From Hyphomonadaceae bacterium (GTDB lineage Bacteria; Pseudomonadota; Alphaproteobacteria; Caulobacterales; Hyphomonadaceae): a stretch of DNA of 11,671 nucleotides. Below, in pieces: positions 6,328 through 11,671 of this stretch. Every line of letters starts with the position of its first letter. The first letter of the stretch is position 1. The translations under genes were made by a program, and so were the position numbers. Below the pieces are notes generated by a model. The model was not told the DNA's origin and did no database searches. It saw only the letters and a list, made by a program, of their open reading frames with translations. Where the stretch lies: NCBI GenBank assembly GCA_030696545.1, contig JAUYSA010000197.1:1-11671 (forward strand). Reading direction: 5' to 3'.

Positions 6328-6574
6328 GGAGCTGTCAGGTAAACCGAGCGAGGTTTTGCCGGGCTATTGGCGAGCCTCCGGACCTTAGGCGACTGCTTTG
6401 TTCCAGACAGATTCCGAGCGTGCACGCAGGATGCGCATCGCGCAACGGCTGAGGAGTTGCCGCTGAATCTTAAACGCGTTGTAGACCGCAGCGTGCGTCT
6501 CCAGAAAGCGCTGAGCCGAAACGCGACTCTTCAAACCTTGCATCTTGCGCTCCCGCCTTCGAATGCTGAGATGC
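6328..6574 (-). mobile_element. IS6-family remnant, left end plus transposase C-terminus
   Basis: The left end is GGAGCTGTCAGGTAAAC, the best match of the four to the right-end repeat GGTGCTGTCAG. About 247 bases align with copies A and B. Similarity ends abruptly at about 6574, after the codons for HLSIRRRERKM, at a junction with an unrelated gene fragment. It begins 14 bases after the stop codon of the flavin protein gene. Same orientation as the other copies. Confidence 0.88.
6385..6574 (-). pseudogene. IS6-family transposase, C-terminal fragment
   Basis: Encodes the last ~63 residues of an IS6 transposase: HLSIRRRERKMQGLKSR, then SAQRFLETHAAVYNAF, ending ARSESVWNKAVA. All three catalytic residues are missing. 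It differs from both full copies (for example NAFKIQRQLLSRC against NTFNIQRHLLSRG), so it is an older or separate lineage. It cannot be functional. Confidence 0.88.
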
Positions 6575-6575
6575 A

Positions 6576-6674
6576 AAGCCAATCGAACGAAACGGCCTGT
6601 CCGACGCCTCGCAGGGACTCGTAGTCCATGATGTAAATGACAGCGTCGTCCGCCAAAGATTCAATACGAGGCAT
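6576..6674 (-). pseudogene. 5' stub of an unrecognised gene, cut by IS6 remnant
   Basis: A start codon at 6674 has CAGGTG five bases upstream and opens a frame of 33 codons beginning MPRIESLADDAVIYIMDYE, then SLRGVGQAVSFDWL, before running into the IS remnant. The frame then continues out of register with the transposase to a stop. The good ribosome site and the clean junction suggest the beginning of a real gene whose remainder was deleted. I do not recognise the family. Confidence 0.5.
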
Positions 6675-6766
6675 TTTTTCACCTGCAGTCTACCAACCTC
6701 ATGTGAATCTAAGCTGCGCAAGCGTCGGGACGATGTGAACGCACGCTTCGGCTGGAGACGTTCAAC

Positions 6767-8452
6767 ATGCAGTCTACGCCTGTTCTGACGCCTACGCGCG
6801 AGCAACTGATCCACGCGCTCTACGAAGCGGCGGAGCTTGAGCACAATCTAATGTGCACCTACCTCTACGCCGCCTTCAGTTTGAAAGACGGCGAGGCGGA
6901 AGGGCTGACCGCGGAGGAAGCAGCAGCCGTCGCGGGATGGCGGCGTGCCATCCTCGATATCGCAATTGACGAGATGGGCCATCTCGTCGCCGTTTGGAAC
7001 ATCACCTCCGGCGTCGGCGGCATGCCGCGCTTCGGTCGAGGCAATTTTCCGCTGGATCCCGGTTACCTGCCGGCGAGCGTCGTTGTGAAGCTGGCGCCGC
7101 TCAACATGCAGGTGCTGCAGCATTTCATCCATCTTGAGCGTCCCGTGGGATCAGTAGAGCCAGACGGCGAAGGCTACTATCACCCTTCTTTTCTCCGAGG
7201 CGCAGTCACGCCGAGGCTCACGCCGATGAGCGTCGACTACGATACCGTCGGCGAGTTCTACCAGACCATGGAATTCGCTCTCGACTTCATGGCGAAGAGG
7301 CTCGGCGAGCAGCAGCTATTCTGCGGCGATCCCGCCCTGCAGCTCTCCATCAGGGAGATCGCGCTGAGAGGTGCAAATCCCGTCCTCTGCACCAAAACAG
7401 CCATCGCTGCGTGCGAGACGATCATTACCGAGGGAGAAGGCGCCGCGGCTCAGTCAGCGAACTCGCATTTCGCCCGCTTCTCGTCCATTCGCGAGGAGTA
7501 CCGCGCTCTCCTTGACCGCAATCCATCGTTCAGCCCCGCTCATCCGGCGGCGGTCAACCCAGTCCTGCGTCGCCCGCCGAACCCGGAGGGCCGGGTCTGG
7601 ATCGAGAACGAAGCGGCGTCCGCGATCGTCGATGTGGCAAACGCGGCCTACCAGACCATGCTGCGCCTACTGGCTTATTCATACGCCCTCCCGGGCCCAT
7701 CGCGCGAAAAGAGCCTTGCGGTTGATCTTGGCGTGGATCTGATGAAGGCGCTGACCCTACTTGCCGAAAGCGCTGCTCGCCGCCCGGCCGGGCCGTCCAA
7801 CCCCGACTGCAACGCGGGGGTGTCCTTTACTGCTTTGCGCGATTCAGCCCCGCTGCCGCCAAGCGCCAGCACGCGCCGGTTCTTCGCCGAACGGATGGAA
7901 GAACTTGCCAGCCACGCCGCGCGTCTCGACGGATCAGATGCGCGGCTCGTGCGCGCCACGACACTTCTGACGACGCTGGCCAGCCGCGCCCGGTCCTTTG
8001 TTGATATGCAGGACGCTCCAACGCCGCCTTCCACTTCGTCCCCGGTTGCACCTGCAAAACCTGCACCGCCACGACAACTAATCGGCGACGCCGAAGTCGT
8101 GGACGGTGAGACCGTCGAGATCACCTACAACGGCAAACTCTGCATACATTCGCGCTTCTGCGTCACGGGAGCTCCCAAGGTGTTCCTCGCCAACGTGAAG
8201 GGGCCCTGGATTCACCCTGATGATATGCATGCCGAAGAACTGATGGCGGTGGCGCGCGAATGCCCGTCCGGCGCCATCCAGTACCGCCGCAAGGATGGCG
8301 GCCGCGAGGAGCAGGCGCCGCCGGTGAATCTCATCTCTGTGCGTGAGGCAGGGCCCTATGCTTTTCGTGGCGATCTCAGCATAGACGGCAAGCAAACCGG
8401 CTACCGCCTCACGCTGTGCCGATGCGTCGCCTCCAAGAACAACCAGTTCTGA
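6767..8452 (+). CDS. Ferritin-like / [Fe-S] / CDGSH multidomain iron protein, interrupted by TGA
   Basis: 561 codons up to an in-frame TGA. Residues 10-230 form a ferritin-like domain of the VioB/RebD-like type (PF12902 style): AAELEHNLMCTYLYAAFSLK, DEMGHLVAVWN (E69-x-x-H72), HLE at 122-124, CETIITEGEG; these give candidate diiron ligands. A linker rich in Ala/Pro follows (415-436). Residues 450-507 are a small ferredoxin-like domain (Fer4_19 style) with C459, C465 and C499 (KLCIHSRFC, ARECPSGAI). Residues 526-561 begin a CDGSH domain: GPYAFRGDLSIDG, then LCRCVASKNNQF, where TGA replaces the expected third Cys ligand. The start at 6767 has GGAG nine bases upstream. The protein probably stores or transfers iron or electrons in the cytoplasm. 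It could be a truncated product, a pseudogene, or a selenoprotein; see the TGA entry. Confidence 0.88.
   Translation: MQSTPVLTPTREQLIHALYEAAELEHNLMCTYLYAAFSLKDGEAEGLTAEEAAAVAGWRRAILDIAIDEMGHLVAVWNITSGVGGMPRFGRGNFPLDPGYLPASVVVKLAPLNMQVLQHFIHLERPVGSVEPDGEGYYHPSFLRGAVTPRLTPMSVDYDTVGEFYQTMEFALDFMAKRLGEQQLFCGDPALQLSIREIALRGANPVLCTKTAIAACETIITEGEGAAAQSANSHFARFSSIREEYRALLDRNPSFSPAHPAAVNPVLRRPPNPEGRVWIENEAASAIVDVANAAYQTMLRLLAYSYALPGPSREKSLAVDLGVDLMKALTLLAESAARRPAGPSNPDCNAGVSFTALRDSAPLPPSASTRRFFAERMEELASHAARLDGSDARLVRATTLLTTLASRARSFVDMQDAPTPPSTSSPVAPAKPAPPRQLIGDAEVVDGETVEITYNGKLCIHSRFCVTGAPKVFLANVKGPWIHPDDMHAEELMAVARECPSGAIQYRRKDGGREEQAPPVNLISVREAGPYAFRGDLSIDGKQTGYRLTLCRCVASKNNQF
8450..8452 (+). other. 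In-frame TGA at a CDGSH cluster-ligand cysteine position
   Basis: The frame reads C-R-C-V-A-S-K-N-N-Q-F-[TGA]-D-S-S-H. The CDGSH signature is C-x-C-x2-S-x3-P-x-C-D-x-S-H, so TGA is exactly at the third Cys. The same frame stays open for another 89 codons and includes a second complete CDGSH motif. TGC to TGA is one base. A weak hairpin (GCTC-TTCGGGC-GAGC, 8481-8495) lies downstream, its loop containing G about 35 bases after the TGA; this is poor evidence for a selenocysteine insertion element. Options are nonsense mutation, sequence error or selenocysteine. Confidence 0.9.
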
Positions 8453-8722
8453 GACAGCTCGCACAAGGAGAACGTGTACAGCTCTTCGGGCGAGCCGCCA
8501 ACTGGGGACCGCACGGACATGCTCGCGGTCCGCAACGGACCCGTCGAGATCGCGCCGCAGCTGGATGGTCCGCTGGCGGTCTATGGCAATCTCGAAATCA
8601 TCTCGGGCACGGGCCGCGTCGTCTCACGCGCGGAAGCCGTGCGCCTTTGCCGTTGCGGACATTCGAACACAAAACCGTTCTGTGACGGATCCCACAGCCG
8701 GGTCAGCTTCCGTTCGGTCTGA
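8453..8722 (+). CDS. In-frame continuation with second, intact CDGSH [2Fe-2S] motif
   Basis: 89 codons in the same frame as the preceding gene, opening with DSSHKENV, the expected remainder of the first CDGSH motif. The body GPVEIAPQLDGPLAVYGNLE and GTGRVVSRAEAVRLCRC is the standard repeat layout of tandem CDGSH proteins. It ends with a perfect motif, CRCGHSNTKPFCDGSH, giving three Cys and one His ligands for a [2Fe-2S] cluster. If translated separately it could start at GTG 8474 (82 residues), which has AAGGAG only three bases upstream, too close for efficient use. Together with the upstream part the full protein would be 651 residues. The intact second motif shows that the region has not decayed beyond the single TGA. 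Confidence 0.78.
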   Translation, partial: DSSHKENVYSSSGEPPTGDRTDMLAVRNGPVEIAPQLDGPLAVYGNLEIISGTGRVVSRAEAVRLCRCGHSNTKPFCDGSHSRVSFRSV

Positions 8723-8727
8723 CCGAA
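8713..8727 (+). terminator. Palindrome over the stop codon, possible terminator
   Basis: TTCGGTC-T-GACCGAA is a perfect 15-base palindrome covering the TGA stop (8720-8722). A second small inverted repeat, TTATC-GCTCCA-GATAA, follows at 8728-8743. There is no strong T-run. It may end transcription of the iron-protein gene before the IS element. Confidence 0.35.
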
Positions 8728-8751
8728 TTATCGCTCCAGATAAACTGCGGT

Positions 8752-9569
8752 AGTACTGTCAGGTAAACTGGCTACGGTTTTTCTGGGCTTATGACGAGCC
8801 TCCGGGCCTCACGCCACCGCCCTGCTCCAGACAGATTCCGAGCGTGCACGCAGGGCGCGCATCGCGCCTCGGCTCAGTAGATGCCGTTGGATGTTGAACG
8901 TGTTGTAGACAGCTGCGTGCGTTTCAAGAAACCGCTGTGCTGATGATCGGCTCTTGAACCCCTGCATCTTGCGCTCGCGTCTTCGAATCGAGAGATGCGA
9001 GTTCTCAGCGCGGTTGTTCTGGCGCAGACGCCCCGGCCGATGACGATCGGCGAGGCCCAGGCGATCGAGCGCCGCGCGATAGGATCGCAATCCGTCAGTG
9101 ACGATGGTCTCTGGCTCCACGTTCTGGTTCTTCAACAGCCGTCGCAAGAATCGAAGCGCGGCTCCAACATCGCGCCGCTTCTGCACGATCATGTCCATCA
9201 CCTCGCCTTCATCGTCGACAGCGCGCCAGATCCACACGTGCTCGCCGGCAATCGTCGAGACCATTTCGTCAAGGTGCCAACGTGGCGACGGCGGCAGCTT
9301 GCGACGCCGGAGATTGGCAGCGATCTTCGGCCCGAACTTCACCGTCCAGGCACGCACAGTTTCGTAGCTCACATCGACGCCACGATGCGCGAGCATCTCT
9401 TCAACGTCACGCAGGCTGAGTGTGAAGCGGAAATAGAGCCAAACGGCGTGCTGAATCACGGCGGCTGTGAAGCGGTGCCGTTTGTAGGAAATTCGCGTCA
9501 TTGGGGTCCTCGGGAGGCCAATAACCACAGCCCTCACCTGAGACTAGTTAGCGTAGGTCTGACAGCACC
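8752..9569 (-). mobile_element. IS6-family insertion sequence, copy B (about 818 bp)
   Basis: The left end is around ACTGTCAGGTAAAC and the right end, read inwards, is GGTGCTGTCAGACCTACGCT, identical over these 20 bases to copy A. One full transposase gene lies on the minus strand. The right end cuts a membrane anchor gene, which fixes that boundary at 9569. The left end follows the CDGSH stop codon by 29 bases. Flanking octamers do not match, so no target duplication is seen. Confidence 0.88.
8809..9501 (-). CDS. IS6-family DDE transposase
   Basis: A 230-residue intact transposase starting MTRISYKRHRFTAAVIQHAV. The catalytic residues are D78 (RWHLDEM), D136 (VTDGLRSY) and E166 (NNRAENSH). 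It is a close relative of the transposase at 4762-5454; most differences cluster between the second D and the E (ALDRLGLADRHRPG here, ALQRLDLGHLHRPG there). An alternative ATG 36 bases upstream (9537) lacks family support. Both IS ends look conserved, so this copy is the best candidate for an active element in the window. Confidence 0.95.
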   Translation of the reverse strand: MTRISYKRHRFTAAVIQHAVWLYFRFTLSLRDVEEMLAHRGVDVSYETVRAWTVKFGPKIAANLRRRKLPPSPRWHLDEMVSTIAGEHVWIWRAVDDEGEVMDMIVQKRRDVGAALRFLRRLLKNQNVEPETIVTDGLRSYRAALDRLGLADRHRPGRLRQNNRAENSHLSIRRRERKMQGFKSRSSAQRFLETHAAVYNTFNIQRHLLSRGAMRALRARSESVWSRAVA

Positions 9570-9747
9570 GGCCCATCTCAGTCAGGCCAAGAAGAGAACC
9601 AGCTCTCGTCGGATCGACACCGTACTCGGCGGGCAGAACGACGAATACTAGCAGTGCGCCCGCGACTGCCGCCGCGATGCCTGTGGATTTTAAGAGGCGT
9701 CCGGTCGAAGGCAGTTCGGAAGGGTCGGGCTTTTGTGCGTCGAACAT
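9570..9747 (-). pseudogene. Transmembrane anchor protein, 5' part truncated by IS6 copy B
   Basis: About 59 native codons: MFDAQKPDPSELPSTGRLLK, then a membrane segment (STGIAAAVAGALLVFVVLP), then AEYGVDPTRAGSLLGLTEMG. This matches the small 'transmembrane anchor protein' genes found beside HupE-like proteins and RND metal pumps, which normally continue after LGLTEMG. Here the frame enters the IS end and stops after RCCQTYAN. A strong ribosome site (CGGAG) lies before the start, and the gap to the preceding HupE-like gene is 13 bases, so it is the third gene of the metal operon. Function of the family is unknown. The truncated product still has its membrane segment and could be made. Confidence 0.8.
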
Positions 9748-9760
9748 TTTATGTCTCCGA

Positions 9761-10474
9761 TCAGGCGACGAAGTAACCGACGAGCTGATAGCCCGTCAGG
9801 GTGAACCCGAGGGCCATCAGGACCACGTTTGCGAGATAGGCGTGCTTCCAGAAGCTCGGCGTCTTTCGCCAGAAGCTCATGGCGATGAGGATTGCCCCCA
9901 ACGCCAGCAGCTGGCCCAGCTCGACCCCGATGTTGAATGCGATCAGGTTCACAACGAGCCCGTCCGCCGACATCTCGAAGTCCTGAAGCTTGGTGGCCAG
10001 CCCCAGTCCATGAAACAAGCCGAAGACCAACGTGGCCCCGCGCGTATCAGGCTGGAAGCCGAACCAGCGCTGGTATGCGCCCATGTTGTCGAGCGCCTTG
10101 TAGACAACCGACAGACCGATGATCGCATCCACGAGATAGGAACTGACGCTGACATTCGCGAGCACGCCTGCCAGCAGCGTGACCGAGTGTCCAACGGCAA
10201 ACATGGTCACATAGATGCCGATGTCCTTCATCTTGTAGAGGAAGAAGATCACGCCGAAGAGAAACAGCAGGTGATCGTATCCTGTCACCATATGCTTGGC
10301 GCCCAGATACACGAATGGCCAGAACACGATGCCGGACGTTTCCTGGATATAGCCCTTGTCGCCGGCCTCAACGCCATGGGCGAAGGCTGCCCCTGCGCTG
10401 AAGGCGGCCAGCAGTAGCAGCCCGGCGGCGGCAATAAGCAGTGAGGAAAGTGGTAGTCGTCGGGTTGAGATCAT
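9761..10474 (-). CDS. HupE/UreJ-type membrane protein
   Basis: A 237-residue integral membrane protein with a cleavable signal peptide (LLIAAAGLLLLAAFSAGAAF-AHG) and about six to seven further helices. Recognisable family motifs are the His-bearing GYDHLLFLFGV, the GHSVTLL helix, FGLFHGLGLA and FNIGVELGQL. HupE/UreJ proteins are nickel or other metal permeases; this longer subgroup (HupE_UreJ_2 type) sits beside heavy-metal efflux systems, so a metal role is likely, though the substrate and direction are unknown. The start at 10474 overlaps the stop of the RND pump gene by one base (TGATG), giving translational coupling, and AAGGTGG lies upstream as ribosome site. Confidence 0.9.
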   Translation of the reverse strand: MISTRRLPLSSLLIAAAGLLLLAAFSAGAAFAHGVEAGDKGYIQETSGIVFWPFVYLGAKHMVTGYDHLLFLFGVIFFLYKMKDIGIYVTMFAVGHSVTLLAGVLANVSVSSYLVDAIIGLSVVYKALDNMGAYQRWFGFQPDTRGATLVFGLFHGLGLATKLQDFEMSADGLVVNLIAFNIGVELGQLLALGAILIAMSFWRKTPSFWKHAYLANVVLMALGFTLTGYQLVGYFVA

Positions 10475-11671
10475 CAGGCGTTACCACCTTGGCTGATGGG
10501 AGCGTAGACGGAAGAGACGTGGGCAGGCGTGGGCTCTTGCGGCTTTGCCCGGTGAACCAGTCTGTAGAGCGCGGGGAGCACCAGCAAGGTCAGGATCGTT
10601 GACGAGAAGATGCCGCCGATCACCACCGTCGCCAGTGGACGTTGCACTTCCGCCCCTGCCCCCACGTTGAAGGCCATAGGGATGAACCCAAGGCTCGCGA
10701 CCAGCGCCGTCATGAGCACCGGGCGAAGTCGAGTGAGCGCACCGTCGCGGATGGCCTCATCAATCGTCTGTCCTTGCTCCCGCAAGGAACGGATGAAGGT
10801 GAGCATCACCACTCCGTTGAGAACGGCAACCCCAGAAAGGGCGATGAAGCCGACGCCCGCCGATATGGAGAGCGGCATGCCGCGCGCAACCAGCGCAAGA
10901 ATGCCACCCGTCAGCGCAAGCGGAACGCCGCTGAAGACGACGAGAGCATCGCGCATTGAGCGGAACAGCCCGTACAGCAGCCCCACGATCAGTAAGAGGA
11001 CGACGGGCACAACCAAGGCTAGGCGTTGCGCGCCGGAGATGAGCTGCTCAAATGTGCCTCCATAGCCGACCCAGTAGCCAGGAGGCAGCTCCACCTCTTC
11101 GCCCACCTTCTCTCGCAGTTCGGTTACGAACGAGCCGAGATCGCGCCCGCGCACGTTAGCGGTCACCACTACACGACGCTTCCCATTCTCGCGGCTGATC
11201 TGGTTGGGGCCAATCGAGAGATCGATGGAAGCGACCTCCTGAAGCGGAACATAGCCTCTGGGATCGCCATCATGTCCGGGCAGCGGAATTCGAAGCTGGC
11301 CTATAGCATCCACATCCTGGCGCAACCGCTCAGGCAGGCGGACGATGACATCAAAACGGCGGTCGCCTTCGAAAACCTGACCGGCTTCCGTGCCGCCGAA
11401 AGCCGTACCGACCGCATTTTGGACATCGGCCACGTTGAGACCCAGGCGGGCAAGCGCAACCCGGTTCGGCGTGATCTGCAGGACGGGAAGCCCGGTGACC
11501 TGCTCGACCTTTGCGTCCTGGGCGCCGTCGATGGCGCCGATGACGCCTTCGACCTGCTCGCCAAGCTCTGCGAGTTGTTCGAGATTGTCGCCGTATATCT
11601 TGACCGCCACGTCAGAACGAACGCCTGAGATCAGCTCATTGAACCGCATCTGGATCGGCTGAGTGAACTCA
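10474..11671 (-). CDS. CzcA/CusA-type RND heavy-metal efflux pump, C-terminal part (runs off right edge)
   Basis: The last ~399 residues of an inner-membrane RND transporter that exports metal cations by proton exchange across both membranes with a periplasmic adaptor and outer-membrane channel. Visible features: EFTQPIQMRFNELISGVRSD (typical HME-RND porter domain), VAVKIYGDNL, LQITPNRVALARLGL, LPPGYWVGYGGTFEQL, then the C-terminal membrane block with ALVVFSGVPLALTGG, SGVAVLNGVVMLTFIR, RLRPVLMTALVASLGFIPMA and the final helix before RLVHRAKP. A full protein would be about 1,040 residues, so some 60% lies beyond the edge, including the TM4 proton-relay motif that helps tell Cu/Ag from Zn/Co/Cd pumps. 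The metal can therefore not be assigned. An internal Met at 11649 is not the start. Confidence 0.93.
   Translation of the reverse strand, partial: EFTQPIQMRFNELISGVRSDVAVKIYGDNLEQLAELGEQVEGVIGAIDGAQDAKVEQVTGLPVLQITPNRVALARLGLNVADVQNAVGTAFGGTEAGQVFEGDRRFDVIVRLPERLRQDVDAIGQLRIPLPGHDGDPRGYVPLQEVASIDLSIGPNQISRENGKRRVVVTANVRGRDLGSFVTELREKVGEEVELPPGYWVGYGGTFEQLISGAQRLALVVPVVLLLIVGLLYGLFRSMRDALVVFSGVPLALTGGILALVARGMPLSISAGVGFIALSGVAVLNGVVMLTFIRSLREQGQTIDEAIRDGALTRLRPVLMTALVASLGFIPMAFNVGAGAEVQRPLATVVIGGIFSSTILTLLVLPALYRLVHRAKPQEPTPAHVSSVYAPISQGGNA

Noticed and set aside
8453..8495. Downstream hairpins as a convincing bacterial selenocysteine insertion element
   Set aside because: The stems are only about 4 bp (GCAC/GTGT with a wobble; GCTC/GAGC), and the loop features do not clearly match known elements, so it is not listed as a feature.
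8744..9577. 8-bp target-site duplication around IS6 copy B
   Set aside because: The octamers flanking the two ends do not match; the same holds for copy A.
9677..10417. Plus-strand open frame of 246 residues
   Set aside because: It is antisense to the HupE/UreJ-type gene, which has clear motifs, signal peptide and operon context.
11026..11628. Plus-strand open frame of 200 residues
   Set aside because: Antisense to the RND pump gene; no recognisable family and no ribosome site.
1..11671. CRISPR array, tRNA or rRNA
   Set aside because: No regularly spaced repeats and no recognisable tRNA or rRNA sequence were found on reading the window.

Overview
The window reads as GC-rich chromosomal (or large-plasmid) DNA from an alphaproteobacterium. 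The evidence is a DUF3775 gene (a family I associate with this class), FNR/FixK-type binding sites, two-domain universal stress proteins, a cytochrome c'-like gene and the codon use. I cannot name the genus. No rRNA, tRNA or CRISPR array was seen.

Region 1 (1-4708) is a stress-protein island that looks oxygen-regulated. At the left edge is the N-terminal part of a CRP/FNR-family regulator (minus strand). A minus-strand operon follows: a DUF883-like membrane-anchored protein, a tandem universal stress protein (USP) and a DUF3775 protein. Upstream of it lies a near-consensus FNR/FixK box (TTGATGGATGTCAA, 2111-2124). A second tandem USP (minus) diverges from a cytochrome c'-like lipoprotein (plus), with a weaker FNR-like box between them. 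Next come a His-rich 'host attachment protein' family gene and the C-terminal stump of a third USP.

Region 2 (about 4706-9569) is a mosaic built by IS6-family elements. There are two full-length copies (4706-5522 and 8752-9569; transposases about 90% identical by eye) and two left-end remnants (5547-5646 and 6328-6574), all in the same orientation. Between them lie a PNPOx-like flavin split-barrel protein, the 5' stub of an unrecognised gene, and a large iron protein. The iron protein combines a ferritin-like domain, a 3-Cys ferredoxin-like domain and two CDGSH motifs. Its frame is interrupted by a single TGA exactly where the third Cys ligand of the first CDGSH motif belongs. The frame then continues cleanly through a second, intact CDGSH motif. 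This could be a nonsense mutation, a sequence error or a selenocysteine codon, and it is the most interesting observation here.

Region 3 (9570-11671) is a minus-strand metal-related operon. It holds the C-terminal third of a CzcA/CusA-type RND pump (running off the right edge), a HupE/UreJ-type membrane protein coupled to it by a 1-nt overlap, and a small transmembrane anchor protein cut short by the right-hand IS6 copy.

The outer ends of the IS mosaic each lie in a truncated gene (USP stump on the left, anchor protein on the right), and no 8-bp target duplication is visible. This suggests that IS6-type recombination and deletion joined the stress island to the metal-efflux operon, with the iron and flavin genes in between.
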